Positions 32,997 through 41,521 are shown, counted from the stretch's first letter. The stretch is DNA of 64,000 nucleotides from JAOUEA01 sp963821925 (GCA_963821925.1 CAWGFO010000012.1:10331-74330), one strand, 5' to 3'. Numbers and translations are program-made. Notes: generated by a model from the letters alone, not told the origin.

Positions 32997-33512
32997 TCAG
33001 GCGGTGACGAGCGCGGTCGCGAGCGTCGTGCCCCACGCGGTCGCGCGAGCGAGCTCGCCGTCGACCAGCTGGTTCTGTTTCGTGACCAGGAAGCTCTCGC
33101 GGTCGACCACGAGGTGGAACCCTTGACCGGTCAGCCGCTTCGCGATCCCCTTCGAGGCCGCGCCCGTGAACGCCACCGGGGCGTCGATCCGCGTGTCGAA
33201 CGCCACGGCCGGGTGGCCGTCGCCGGAGAGGCGGTCGATCCACTCGCGGAGGCCCGGGCCCATCGTCGGTTCCTCGTAGGTCCGCTTCGCGTCCTCGATC
33301 GCGGTCTTCCTCGTGGTTCCACGCGACATGCCGTGGGCGTGGGTGGGTCCCCCGACGACCAAGAGATCATTCGCGACCGCGTCCTCGGGCGTGACCTCGT
33401 TCACGCCGGCGATCGAGACCTCGGCGCCGCCGGCCCGGATCCCTTCGGCGATCGCGCGGGCGATGGCGGCGGTGTTCCCATACATCGACTCGTAGACGAT
33501 GCGCACCTGCAT
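32997..33512 (-). CDS. Flavodoxin-like protein
   Basis: 171 residues. FMN phosphate loop IVYESMYGNTAAIARAIAEG at residues 4-23, LLVVGGPTHAHGMSRGTTR supplying the second FMN loop, and VAFDTRIDAPVAFTGAASKG. Long-chain flavodoxin fold or flavodoxin-like regulator; an electron carrier role is likely. Start ATG 33512. Its promoter carries a palindromic operator (33523-33558), so expression is probably controlled. Confidence 0.88.
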   Translation of the reverse strand: MQVRIVYESMYGNTAAIARAIAEGIRAGGAEVSIAGVNEVTPEDAVANDLLVVGGPTHAHGMSRGTTRKTAIEDAKRTYEEPTMGPGLREWIDRLSGDGHPAVAFDTRIDAPVAFTGAASKGIAKRLTGQGFHLVVDRESFLVTKQNQLVDGELARATAWGTTLATALVTA

Positions 33513-33522
33513 GACGAACCCC

Positions 33523-33558
33523 CAGACGTCTGCCTTGGGAACCAGGCTAGGCAGACGT
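33523..33558 (-). promoter_or_regulatory. Palindromic operator around the flavodoxin -10 box
   Basis: ACGTCTGCC (33526-33534) and GGCAGACGT (33550-33558) form a 9-bp inverted repeat with a 15-nt centre. The proximal half is itself inside the perfect palindrome CAGACGTCTG (33523-33532). On the minus strand the -10 hexamer TAGCCT (33549 to 33544) sits between the arms, directly next to one of them, so a dimer bound here would cover the promoter. About 25 nt of leader would precede the ATG. Confidence 0.6.
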
Positions 33559-33652
33559 CGCGTCCGCCGACCCGGCCACCCGTCCCTGCTCGGGGGGGGC
33601 GGACGGGCCGGCGTCGGGCGACCTCTGGTGCGCGGCCGAGGTCGACCGCGGT

Positions 33653-33940
33653 CTACATCTTCGACATGATGCCGCGGACGGCGGTTCCATCGAAGGCGCG
33701 CATCGTCTGCGTGCGAACGTTCCCCAGGGAGGAGAGCTTCGCGAGGAACGTCACGGCGGTTTCGTCGTCGGGGAACTCGGAGATCGCCACCATGTCGAAC
33801 TGGCCCATCGTCCAGTAGACCTGGAGCGAGCCACCCATGTCGGCGACGAGTTTCTGCGCGGCCTCGGCGCGATCCACCGTGTTCGAGGCGGTCTTGGCCC
33901 CCTCGTCGGTCCAGTTGATCAGGCTGACGTACGTGGTCAC
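33653..33940 (-). CDS. GYD-domain protein
   Basis: 95 residues covering one GYD domain: TTYVSLINWTDEGAKTASNT, RAEAAQKLVADMGGSLQVYW, TMGQFDMVAISEFPDDETAV, TQTMRAF. Small ferredoxin-like fold of unknown function. GTG at 33940 chosen because AAGGAG stands 5-6 nt upstream; the frame is open five codons further. The 140-bp gap between it and the flavodoxin gene contains the operator described and nothing else recognisable. Confidence 0.9.
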   Translation of the reverse strand: MTTYVSLINWTDEGAKTASNTVDRAEAAQKLVADMGGSLQVYWTMGQFDMVAISEFPDDETAVTFLAKLSSLGNVRTQTMRAFDGTAVRGIMSKM

Positions 33941-34033
33941 GACAACTCCTTCCACTCCGGGCAGGGTTCGATCCTAGGACGATCGCCCGTGTCGTGCTCA
34001 CGGCGCCGCATGGACCGGACGCGCTCGGGCCGC

Positions 34034-34039
34034 TAGCCT
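34034..34039 (+). promoter_or_regulatory. -10 box TAGCCT of the urease genes
   Basis: TAGCCT lies 23 nt before ATG 34063; the transcript would carry a short leader that includes GAGGG, an acceptable SD. Confidence 0.45.
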
Positions 34040-34062
34040 CGCTCCGCGATGAGGGATCCCGG

Positions 34063-34644
34063 ATGCACCTGAGCCCCACCGAAGTGGCGCGCCTACGGAT
34101 CTTCCAGGCCGCCGAGCTGGCGCGCCGGAACCGCGACTACGGGCTCACGCTGAACGCCCCCGAGGCGATCGCGATCGCCTGCGACGAGATGCATCTCGCG
34201 GCACGAGCCGGCGGATCGATCGAGGACGTGCTCGCGGCCGGGAGGGCCTCCGTGGCACCCGAGGACCTGATGGACGGCGTCGCCGATCTCGTCGCCGAGA
34301 TCAGGCTGGAGGTCGTCCTCGACGAGGGCACGCGGCTCGTCGTGCTGCGAGGCCTCGCAGCACGCGATGACGACGAGCATCCCGGCGAGGTCGTCACCGT
34401 GGTGGGCGAGGTCACGATCAACGCCGGCCTCGACCCCGTCGAGCTCGCCGTGACGAACGACTCGGACCACACGGTGCGTGTCTCGTCGCACTTCCCGTTC
34501 GATCGGAGCAACCCGCGGCTCACGTTCGACCGGGCGGCTGCGCGCGGCACCCGGCTGGACATCGCGGCGGGCGACACCGTGCGGTGGGCGCCCGGCGAGA
34601 CGCGCACGGTCCGGCTCGTGCGGATCCCCGAAGGTGGCGCCTGA
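34063..34644 (+). CDS. ureAB: Urease gamma/beta fusion subunit
   Basis: 193 residues. Residues 1-95 are UreA (LSPTEVARLRIFQAAELARR, LNAPEAIAIACDEMHLAARAG, DLMDGVADL), residues about 100-193 UreB (PGEVVTVVGEVTINAG, LAVTNDSDHTVRVSSHFPFD, DIAAGDTVRWAPGETRTVRL). Fused UreAB occurs in several actinobacteria and Helicobacter. The UreB part is short and the UreA part divergent (AIACDEMHL where the family usually has ISDELLEGARDG). Structural subunit of the nickel enzyme that splits urea. Its stop overlaps the ureC start by one base (TGATG). Confidence 0.9.
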   Translation: MHLSPTEVARLRIFQAAELARRNRDYGLTLNAPEAIAIACDEMHLAARAGGSIEDVLAAGRASVAPEDLMDGVADLVAEIRLEVVLDEGTRLVVLRGLAARDDDEHPGEVVTVVGEVTINAGLDPVELAVTNDSDHTVRVSSHFPFDRSNPRLTFDRAAARGTRLDIAAGDTVRWAPGETRTVRLVRIPEGGA

Positions 34645-36369
34645 TGCCCTTCGGGATGTCGCGCGATGAGTACGCGCGCCGGTACGGCCCGACCACGGCC
34701 GACCGCGTGCGGCTGGGCGACACCGACCTGTGGGTCGAGGTCGAGGCCGACCACGTCGGGTTCGGCGACGAGCCGCTGTGGGGCTACGGGAAGAACATCC
34801 GCTCGCGGATGACGCAGTCCGACCGGGTGCCCGCCGAGAGCGAGCTCGACGTGCTCGTGGCCGGCGTGCTCGTGCTCGACCCCTACCTGGGCGCCGTGAA
34901 GGCGAACATCGGGATCAAGGACGGCCGCATCGTCGGGATCGGGCGGGCCGGCAACCCGGACATCACCGCCGGCATCGACATGACGATCGGCCCGAACACG
35001 CTGCCGATCATGGGGTACGGACTGATCGCGACGGCGGGAGCCGTCGACAGCCACGTCCACCTGATCACGCCAAACCTGCTGCCCGTGGCCTTGTCGGCCG
35101 GGGTCACGACCCTGATCACCGCGGGGTTCGAGGAGCCGCCGATCGCGATGGGGATCACGATGCGTGCGATCGAGGGGTCGCCCGTCAACCTGGGACTGCA
35201 GGCGAGCGCACGTACCGACGTTCCCTCGGCCGTCGAGCGCGTGATCGAAGCGGGCTCGATCGGGCTGAAGATCCACGAGGACTGGGGCGCGTACCCCGAG
35301 GTGATCGACGCCACGCTTCGGCTCGCCGACGCGTACGACGTCGCGGTCTGCCTGCACACCGATTCCCTGAACGAATCGGCCGAGCTCGCGGACACCGTGG
35401 CGGCGATCGCGGGCCGCGCGGTGCACGCGTACCACGTCGAAGGCACCGGCGGCGGTCACGTCCCCGACCTGCTGGGCCTGGTGCGCGAGCCGAACATCGT
35501 GTGCTCCTCGACCACGCCGACGGTGCCGTTCGGGACGGGGACCGCGCGTGAGCACGGCGACATGATCCTGATGGTCCACGCCGGCAACCCCGACGTCCCC
35601 GGGGATGTCGAGGCCGCGGCGGAGCGGGTACGCCCGATCACGATGGCCGCCGAGGGGCCGCTGCACGACCTAGGCGCGATCTCGATCATCAACAGCGACT
35701 CGCAGGGCATGGGGCGGATCGGCGAGACGGTGCGCCGGACCTGGCAGCTCGCGCACGCGATGAAGGGGTGGCGCTCGACGGAGGCCGGACAGGGGTGGCC
35801 GTCGCCGCCCTCGCTGCCCCGCCCCGCGGGGATGACGCCCGGCGGCGCCGACAACGAGCGCGTGCTCCGCTACCTCGCGAAGCACACGGCGGAGCCGGCG
35901 ATCGTGCACGGCGTCGCCGACGAGGTGGGGTCGCTCCGGCCCGGGCGTCTCGCCGACATCGTGCTGTGGGAGCCCTCGCGCTTCGGCGTGCAGCCCGCGC
36001 TCGTGCTGAAGGCGGGCCACGTCGCGTGGGGACCACTCGGGCGAGGGCAACGCGTCGGTCGAGGGGGCGGAGCCGGTCGCCTACGCGCCCCATTGGGCGG
36101 CCACGGGACGCGCCGCCGCATCCGTCGCGACCACCTTCGTCTCGCGGGCGGCGCTCGACGCCGGCATCCGCGAGCGCCTCGGGAGCGCCCGCCGGTTCGT
36201 GGCCGCGCACGACACGCGCGGGGTCCGGCGCGACACGCTGCTCGCGAACCGCGCGGCGCCGCCGATCGAGGTCGACCCCGCCGATGGCACGGTCCGGCTC
36301 GACGGACGGGAGCTCCGATGTGAGCCCGTCGCCGAGGTGCCGCTGAACCGACGCTACCTGCTGGGCTGA
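34644..36369 (+). pseudogene. ureC: Urease alpha subunit, frameshifted near the C-terminus as written
   Basis: About 574 residues if repaired, normal length. Nickel ligands are present: DSHVHLITP, the carbamylated Lys in LKIHEDWGAYPEVID, CLHTDSLNE, AYHVEGTGGGHVPD, and Asp in INSDSQGMGR. The flap reads MILMVHAGNPD, keeping the catalytic His but with Val in place of the usual Cys. At 36028-36041 one extra G (GGGG or GGG run) shifts the frame; after it EGNASVEGAEPVAYAPHW, ATTFVSRAALDAGIRERLG and PLNRRYLLG complete a normal UreC. A homopolymer base-calling error is the simplest reading. No ureD, E, F or G lies in the window. Confidence 0.9.
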
Positions 36370-36512
36370 CCGGCCTCGATCGGTTCGTCCTCCTCGCCGA
36401 GCTCCGCGAACCGCACGTACGCCAGCCCGAGCGCGGCGGTGAACACCGCGATGAAGATCACGCCGCCGATCGCGAAGATCACGCCGTCGGTGACCGCCAG
36501 CCAGGGACTCAT
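36354..36512 (-). CDS. Small single-span membrane protein
   Basis: 52 residues: a hydrophobic helix at about 8-33 (VIFAIGGVIFIAVFTAALG) and an acidic, Glu/Asp-rich tail. The ATG overlaps the stop of the upstream small gene (ATGA), so the two are a coupled pair; the 19-codon upward extension of the frame lies inside that gene. Its 3' end overlaps ureC by 16 bp. I do not recognise a family. Confidence 0.65.
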   Translation of the reverse strand: MSPWLAVTDGVIFAIGGVIFIAVFTAALGLAYVRFAELGEEDEPIEAGQPSR

Positions 36513-36700
36513 CGCCGAACCCCCGTGGGGGCGAGCAGGGCGCCGAGCGCGAGGATCGAGGGAACCCACAGGCCTACGAACAGCCCGAGTTCACGGTCGG
36601 GATCGCCGAACACCCCGAACCACAGCGACACCGACAGCAGGAACGAGACGAACGCCGCCGCCAGGATGATGAGGATCGAGGTCTTGGGGTCGAGCTTCAT
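36509..36700 (-). CDS. Small two-helix membrane protein
   Basis: 63 residues with helices at about 9-32 and 40-58 separated by GDPDREL. AAGGAG lies 6 nt before the ATG at 36700, an ideal SD, which marks it as real although it is too short for confident family assignment. First of a two-gene small-membrane-protein pair with the next ORF downstream. Confidence 0.7.
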   Translation of the reverse strand: MKLDPKTSILIILAAAFVSFLLSVSLWFGVFGDPDRELGLFVGLWVPSILALGALLAPTGVRR

Positions 36701-36816
36701 GCGGTGCTCCTTCCGGTCGCTGTGGATTCGGAAGCGATGCGGGAGCGGACCGCGGATCGCCGGTGGGTGCATGGGTTCGGTCGGGCGGTCGGTGCGGACG
36801 TCGTACCGGGGAGCAG

Positions 36817-36822
36817 TAGGGT
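36817..36822 (+). promoter_or_regulatory. -10 box TAGGGT, leaderless start of the SRPBCC gene
   Basis: TAGGGT ends 7 nt before ATG at 36830; no SD. Confidence 0.5.
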
Positions 36823-36829
36823 CCGTGCC

Positions 36830-37210
36830 ATGCGAACGCGCATCGAGGCTCGAGGGACCGCGAGCGCCGCGACGATGTGGGCCGCCTACGCAGACTCCTC
36901 GCGATGGGCGGACTGGGCGCCGCAGATCCGGCGGGTCGAGCCGCTCGGACCGCTCGAGGAGGGTCTGCGAGGTCGGGTGGACGGACCGTTCTTCTCGCGG
37001 GCGAGGTTCGAGGTGACGCACGTGGACGAGACCACGAGGCGATGGTCGTGGAGGGTGGCGATCGGACCCGCGCACCTCGCGATCGATCATGAGGTGCGCG
37101 AGGGCGCCACAGCCGTCGTGATCGAGGGACCCGCTCCGCTCGTCCTCGCCTACGCGCCCGTGGCCCGACTGGCGCTCACCCGGCTGGCGAACCTCGCTCG
37201 GGCCGGATAG
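36830..37210 (+). CDS. SRPBCC (START-like) family protein
   Basis: 126 residues with the beta-alpha-beta pattern of polyketide cyclase/SRPBCC proteins: ASAATMWAAYADSSRWADWAPQI (helix with the W..W.P core), GLRGRVDGPFF, WSWRVAIGPAHLAIDHEV. Binds a hydrophobic ligand; ligand unknown. Convergent with the delta-60 propeller gene, three bases between stops. Confidence 0.82.
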   Translation: MRTRIEARGTASAATMWAAYADSSRWADWAPQIRRVEPLGPLEEGLRGRVDGPFFSRARFEVTHVDETTRRWSWRVAIGPAHLAIDHEVREGATAVVIEGPAPLVLAYAPVARLALTRLANLARAG

Positions 37211-37213
37211 GTC

Positions 37214-38503
37214 CTACCGGAACAGGCGCTCGGCCGCGAACCGGGAGACCGACACGAGCCCGACGGCGCCGACGACCACGACCCGGGCGCCGTCGAACGT
37301 GGCGGCCGACGCGACGCTCGGGCCGGCGGGCCACGGGGTCGCCTGGACGCCGTGGTCCCCGAAGCTCGTGTCGCGCGCACCCAGCGGCTTGTACCGGGCG
37401 ACGAACATGTCGGGGTTGCGGAACCCCACCACGATCAATCGGCCGTCCCGCTGCCGGATCAGCCCGCCCGCCTGATCGGCGCTCCCGACGTCGTCGATCA
37501 CGAGCCCGTCCCCACCACCGAAGCTCGTATCAGGCGTCCCGGACGGATCCAACCGGAGGAGGGCCACGTCGGGTGGGTCGACGCCGTTCGAGACCGTCCC
37601 GGCGAGGACAACGCCACCGTCGGGAAGCGGCACGACGCCGGTGGCGCGGTTGCTGACCGACTCCGGGGTGAACGTCGCGAGCCCGTCGCCGTCGAATCCG
37701 GGATCCAGATCCCCGTCGCTGCGGTACCGCGCGGCCGCGAACGCGTACGTGGACCCATCCCAGACCGTCCCGACGGCCACGACCTTCGCGCCCACGCGAG
37801 TGATGGCCGTGCAGATCGCTTCCGTCTGTCCGGGGAACGTGGTCAGGACCCGACCCGCGGACCCGAACGAGGCGTCGAGGCCGCCGTTCGCGCGGTAGCG
37901 GGCCAGCGCGAACCCCGCCGGAGAGCCCGCGTAGAACCCGCACACCACGAACCGTCCGTCGGGCAACAGCGTCATGGCATGACCGAATGCGCCGTCGGGC
38001 TGGAACTTCGTGACGACGATCCCGTCACCGCCGCCGAACGTGTGGTCGAGGCGTCCGTCGGGTGTCAGCCGCAGCACCACGAACCGACCGGTGGACGACA
38101 CGGGGTCGAAGCCCTGCCCCGCCACGAGGATCTTGTCGTCCGGCAGTACCGCGACGGCGTTGGCGATGTCGGCATCCCCGAACAGGTTGCGGGTGAATCG
38201 CCCGTCCCCGCCGCCGAAGGTCCGGTCCAGCGTCCCGTCGGCCCTCAGTCGGACCACGGCCATGTCCTCGTCCGCCTCGAACCCGACCGCGCCGACCACG
38301 ATGGCTTCGTGACCCTGCATCGCGACCGCACGGGCCTCGGCCACCTCGCCGCCGAACGCGACCTGGGCGCGCCCGCCTTCCCCGAACGATCGGTCGAGCC
38401 GCCCGGGGAGCCCGGCCACGGCGGCGCTCGGCGCGCCGAGCAGGAACGCGGCCGCCGAGACGACCGCCACGAGCCCACGGAACTTCGTTCCATGCGAACC
38501 CAT
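37214..38503 (-). CDS. Secreted delta-60 repeat (DUF5122) propeller
   Basis: 429 residues. Signal peptide through about residue 30 (AAAFLLGAPSAAVAG), then about seven blades of the delta-60 type, each with D..FG.GG/DG (LDRSFGEGGRAQ, LDRTFGGGDGRF, LDHTFGGGDGIV, LDASFGSAGRVL, LDPGFDGDGLAT, PDTSFGGGDGLV, RDTSFGDHGVQA) and a following VVGAV or VLAGTV strand. Calcium or carbohydrate binding is suspected for such repeats, not shown. GGGAGGG lies 5 nt before ATG. Confidence 0.9.
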   Translation of the reverse strand: MGSHGTKFRGLVAVVSAAAFLLGAPSAAVAGLPGRLDRSFGEGGRAQVAFGGEVAEARAVAMQGHEAIVVGAVGFEADEDMAVVRLRADGTLDRTFGGGDGRFTRNLFGDADIANAVAVLPDDKILVAGQGFDPVSSTGRFVVLRLTPDGRLDHTFGGGDGIVVTKFQPDGAFGHAMTLLPDGRFVVCGFYAGSPAGFALARYRANGGLDASFGSAGRVLTTFPGQTEAICTAITRVGAKVVAVGTVWDGSTYAFAAARYRSDGDLDPGFDGDGLATFTPESVSNRATGVVPLPDGGVVLAGTVSNGVDPPDVALLRLDPSGTPDTSFGGGDGLVIDDVGSADQAGGLIRQRDGRLIVVGFRNPDMFVARYKPLGARDTSFGDHGVQATPWPAGPSVASAATFDGARVVVVGAVGLVSVSRFAAERLFR

Positions 38504-38621
38504 CCGCACCCTCCCGTCGACGGCCTGGCTCCCAGGAGAACCTAGGCGCGGTCCGGGCCAGTGGTCAATCCCAAGGCCGGGCAGGGGCACGGAGGTCGCA
38601 ACCTCGGTCGCCGGATGCGGA

Positions 38622-38627
38622 TAGCCT
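38622..38627 (+). promoter_or_regulatory. -10 box TAGCCT, leaderless start at 38635
   Basis: TAGCCT ends 7 nt before ATG at 38635; no SD. Confidence 0.5.
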
Positions 38628-38634
38628 GCCTCTG

Positions 38635-39063
38635 ATGGATGCGCAGGCACTCGACTTCTGGCTCGGCGAGTGGGACTGCACCTGGGACGGGGGCTCCGGC
38701 ACGAACGCGATCACCCGCGACCTGGGGGATGCGGTCATCGTCGAGCGGTTCGAGGCGATCGAGCCCGACCGGTGGTCGGGGATGAGCGTCTCGGTCTTCG
38801 ATCCGTCCAGCGGCTGGCGGCAGACCTGGGTCGACTCGAACGGCAGCTACTGGCACTTCCACGGGACCCTCGTCGACGGCGACCTCGCGTTCGCGACGCT
38901 CGGGCCCGTGGACGCGGACGCGACCCTCAAGCGGATGGTCTTCTCGGCGGCGACGCCGGAGGGATTCGATTGGCGCTGGGAGCGGTCGCCCGACGGTGAG
39001 TCGTGGGAACCCCGCTGGGCGATCGCGTATCGGCGGAGGGGCGTCGCTCCCCCGACCGCGTAG
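38635..39063 (+). CDS. Lipocalin-like small protein
   Basis: 142 residues, mostly beta-strand: ALDFWLGEWDCTWDGG, VIVERFEAIEPDRWSG, GWRQTWVDSNGSYWHFHG, FSAATPEGFDWRWERSPDG. The FWLGEWD start and WRQTWVD..G core resemble small lipocalin-like or DUF1579-like proteins. Function unknown. No SD; uses a start-proximal TAGCCT box. Confidence 0.65.
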   Translation: MDAQALDFWLGEWDCTWDGGSGTNAITRDLGDAVIVERFEAIEPDRWSGMSVSVFDPSSGWRQTWVDSNGSYWHFHGTLVDGDLAFATLGPVDADATLKRMVFSAATPEGFDWRWERSPDGESWEPRWAIAYRRRGVAPPTA

Positions 39064-39075
39064 ACGCCGGGCCTC

Positions 39076-39426
39076 TCAGCAGGTCACGTGCAGGACCGCG
39101 TTCGTCCCGGCGTCGGCCTGGCGCAACAGATCGATCGCGTCGACGGTGGGGACGATGACCAGCTCGACACCGCGGCGCGCGGCCTCCTCGGTCACCTCCG
39201 GGAGCACCGGGAGGGCGCCGTCCGCCCCGCTGCCGATCACGAGGCGGTCGCACGCCCACGGCAGGTCCTCGGCGGCCGACAGCGGCGTGTGCCCGTAGCC
39301 GGCACGCAGCGCCTTCGATGGACCCTTCTTCCGTTTGCGGAGATGCCCGCCGTCGATCACGACGTCGTGCTCGTACGTCACCCCGTCGATCTCGATCTCA
39401 CCGAAGGCGTACCGACCGAACTCCAC
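39076..39426 (-). CDS. Mth938-domain protein (DUF498/AAMDC family)
   Basis: 116 residues: VEFGRYAFGEIEIDGVTYEH, DVVIDGGHLRKRKKGPSK, HTPLSAAEDLPWACDRLVIG, GSGADGALPVLPEV, then AVLHVTC at the end, the complete Mth938 fold. Function unknown, sometimes fused to or beside assembly factors. GTG at 39426 chosen over an upstream GTG because TACCGT lies exactly 6 nt before it and the homologous domain starts here. Confidence 0.88.
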   Translation of the reverse strand: MEFGRYAFGEIEIDGVTYEHDVVIDGGHLRKRKKGPSKALRAGYGHTPLSAAEDLPWACDRLVIGSGADGALPVLPEVTEEAARRGVELVIVPTVDAIDLLRQADAGTNAVLHVTC

Positions 39427-39432
39427 ACCGAC

Positions 39433-39438
39433 ACGGTA
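39433..39438 (-). promoter_or_regulatory. -10 box TACCGT, leaderless start of the Mth938 gene
   Basis: On the minus strand TACCGT ends 6 nt before the GTG at 39426; this decides the start. Confidence 0.5.
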
Positions 39439-39557
39439 CGCGTTCGTCGGACGCAGCACTGACCGAAGGCCCTGCGGACCCGGGGACGGGCGCCCTCATC
39501 CTCCGTTCGGCGCGCGCGGAAGACTCGAGGCACTACGCCGATGAACCGGAGGTCACG

Positions 39558-40283
39558 ATGGCGTCGACACGGATCGCCGAGCCCACGCGCTCGGGGCCAC
39601 ACCCCGTCACGGAGCGATCGGCGCCCGCCGCCGCAGCGCACCCGAGAGAGCTACGAACCGCCGGCTTCCTGCTCTCGCTCGCCGGGATCGGGATCCTGAT
39701 GGGGAGCATCACGGCCGAGGCGCTCTACCCCGCCGTGTTCACGACCCACGCGAACACGCTGAGCCACCTGGGGGCGTCCGAACCGCCCGACAGCGTCGTC
39801 CTGCAGCCATCCGCCGCGATCTTCGACCTCACGATGGTGGTCACGGGCGGGATCATCGTGGCGGCCGCCTGGTACCTGCATCGTGCGCTCGGCAGGAAGA
39901 GCGTGACGATCCCGGTCGCGCTGCTCGGGGCCGGCGTGCTGGGGGTCGGTGTGTTCCCCTTGAACCACCTCGCGCCTCACACGCTCTTCGCCCTGCTCGC
40001 CTTCGTTGCCGGAGGTGTCGGCGTCATCACGGCATCCCGGATCACCGAGACAGCGTTCCGCTGGCTCTGGACGATCCTCGGGATGGTCTCGCTCGTCGCC
40101 ATCACCCTCGGCATCTTCTTCCTCGAGTGGGGACCGGTCGCCGAGCTCGGTGAGGGCGGGATCGAACGCTGGAACGCCTTCCCGGTCGTACTGTGGCTCG
40201 TGGCCTTCGGGAGCTACCTGATGGCGAAGGCAGGGGTACCGCGACGCCCGGAGGAGACCGATGGCGCACACCACGATCGATGA
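39558..40283 (+). CDS. DUF998 membrane protein
   Basis: 241 residues with six hydrophobic helices after a 35-residue Pro/Ala-rich cytoplasmic start. Family features: EALYPAVFTTHANTLSHLGA after TM1, IFDLTMVVTGGIIVAAAW, and GVFPLNHLAPHTLFALLAF. Unknown function, distantly like seven-helix membrane sensors. GGAGG lies 5 nt before ATG. Its last 23 bp overlap the start of the cupin gene, so the two are coupled. Confidence 0.88.
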   Translation: MASTRIAEPTRSGPHPVTERSAPAAAAHPRELRTAGFLLSLAGIGILMGSITAEALYPAVFTTHANTLSHLGASEPPDSVVLQPSAAIFDLTMVVTGGIIVAAAWYLHRALGRKSVTIPVALLGAGVLGVGVFPLNHLAPHTLFALLAFVAGGVGVITASRITETAFRWLWTILGMVSLVAITLGIFFLEWGPVAELGEGGIERWNAFPVVLWLVAFGSYLMAKAGVPRRPEETDGAHHDR

Positions 40284-40579
40284 CCTCGCGAACACCGTCA
40301 CGATCCAGCCGGGGGCCGTCGTGTCGAAGGTCGTGCATCGTGACGGGCGGCCTCGACGTTTCCATCTTCGGCTTCGACGCCGGCGAGGGCCTCACCGAGC
40401 ACACCGCGACCCGTGCCGCGATCATCCAGGTGCTCTCCGGCAAGATGGGCGTCACGGTCGACGGTGAAGAGGTCGACGCGGGCCCCGGCAGTTGGATCCA
40501 CATGGATGCCGGGGCACCGCATGCGCTCGAAGCCGTCGAGCCGACCGTGATGCTGCTGACGCTCCTCCCCCCGTCATAG
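40261..40579 (+). pseudogene. Small cupin protein, frameshifted as written
   Basis: ATG at 40261 with GGAGGAG 4 nt upstream gives MAHTTIDDLANTVTIQPGAV before the frame breaks at a GGG run (40345-40347). Removing one G restores a cupin of about 105 residues: LDVSIFGFDAGEGLTEHTAT, LSGKMGVTVDGEEVDAG and WIHMDAGAPHALEAVEP, with metal-ligand His in EHTA and PHAL. Probably a sequencing insertion. Cotranscribed with DUF998. Confidence 0.82.
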
Positions 40580-40652
40580 CCGCCGGGCTTGCCCGGATCC
40601 CGCCCGCCGCGCGACGATGGCCCGACGGTCGAACGGCAGGGAGGGGACCCAC

Positions 40653-41516
40653 ATGTCCACGCATCGACGATCCGTGTCCACCATGGCGCTGCTGCTCGTG
40701 GCAGCGGTCTCGATCGGCTTCGCGGCCGGCGCCGCGTCGGGATCGGGCGATCCGAACGCCGGCGCCCCGCGCGGCGAGCGCATCTCGATGCCGGGCTTCG
40801 GGCGGGTCGTGTACCTGAGCCACGTGAACAGCCCGTCGCGGACACCCGTCTTCCCCGGTGACCCTGCCTTCGCGCTGCGAACCGTGTTCACCGTCCCGCA
40901 GGACGGCTTCTACCTCCAGGAGGTCCGCGAGGGCGAGCACACCGGCACCCACTACTCCGCGCCGTGCCACTTCCACACCGACGGGCGCTGCGCCGACCAC
41001 CTGGCGGCGGGCGACTTCGTGCTGCCGGCGGTCGTGATCGACGTCCGGTCCGAGGTCGCCGCCGACGTCGACTACCAGGTGGGCGTCCAGGACCTGAAGG
41101 ACTGGGAGACCGCTCACGGTCCGATCCCGGCCGGCGCCGCCGTGCTGCTGTGGACCGGGTGCGACGCGTTCTGGGGACCGGCGATCGCGCCCGACGAAGC
41201 GACGTACTACAACTGCGGCTCCGCCGACGGGAAGTTCCGTCAGCCCGGGTTCTCGAAGTGGGCCGTGAAGTGGCTGATCTCGACCGGCGCGCTCGCGAAG
41301 CGCGGCGCGCTCGGCACCGACACGTTCGGCCCCGATCCGGGGAGCGATCCGATGTTCCTCGAGACGTGGCTCACGCTCCGGCGCCACCGCCTGACGCTCG
41401 AGAACCTCACGAACCTCGACGCCATGCCGACCACCGGCGGCTGGATCGTCGTGGGCGGCCCGCGGAACCGCAACGGGAGCGGGGCGCCGAGCACGATCTT
41501 CGGCCTCGTACCGTAG
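40653..41516 (+). CDS. Secreted cyclase-family (kynurenine-formamidase-like) hydrolase
   Basis: 287 residues. Signal peptide to about residue 30 (LLLVAAVSIGFAAGAASG), then the metal-dependent cyclase fold: VVYLSHVNSPSRTPVFPGDP, motif EGEHTGTHYSAPCHFHTDGR (H-x-GTH.D.P.H with Tyr-Ser for the usual Val-Asp), AVVIDVRSEV, GAAVLLWTGCDAFWG. Relatives hydrolyse formamides or cyclise small amides using Mn or Zn. Export is unusual for the family but seen. GGGAGGGG precedes the ATG by 5-6 nt. Confidence 0.82.
   Translation: MSTHRRSVSTMALLLVAAVSIGFAAGAASGSGDPNAGAPRGERISMPGFGRVVYLSHVNSPSRTPVFPGDPAFALRTVFTVPQDGFYLQEVREGEHTGTHYSAPCHFHTDGRCADHLAAGDFVLPAVVIDVRSEVAADVDYQVGVQDLKDWETAHGPIPAGAAVLLWTGCDAFWGPAIAPDEATYYNCGSADGKFRQPGFSKWAVKWLISTGALAKRGALGTDTFGPDPGSDPMFLETWLTLRRHRLTLENLTNLDAMPTTGGWIVVGGPRNRNGSGAPSTIFGLVP
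41509..41514 (+). promoter_or_regulatory. -10 box TACCGT, leaderless start of the large cyclase gene
   Basis: TACCGT lies at the end of the upstream gene (its last codons and stop) and ends 7 nt before ATG at 41522; no SD. Confidence 0.5.
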
Positions 41517-41521
41517 GACCC

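Noticed and set aside
33955..33985. tRNA-like T-arm sequence (GGTTCGATCC)
   Set aside because: Arms on either side pair at only about three of five positions and no anticodon or acceptor stem is present; it is the promoter region of the GYD gene.
35530..35620. Apparent loss of the catalytic flap His in UreC
   Set aside because: Ungapped alignment with a typical UreC places His of MVHAG at the flap His; only the neighbouring Cys is Val. All nickel ligands are intact.
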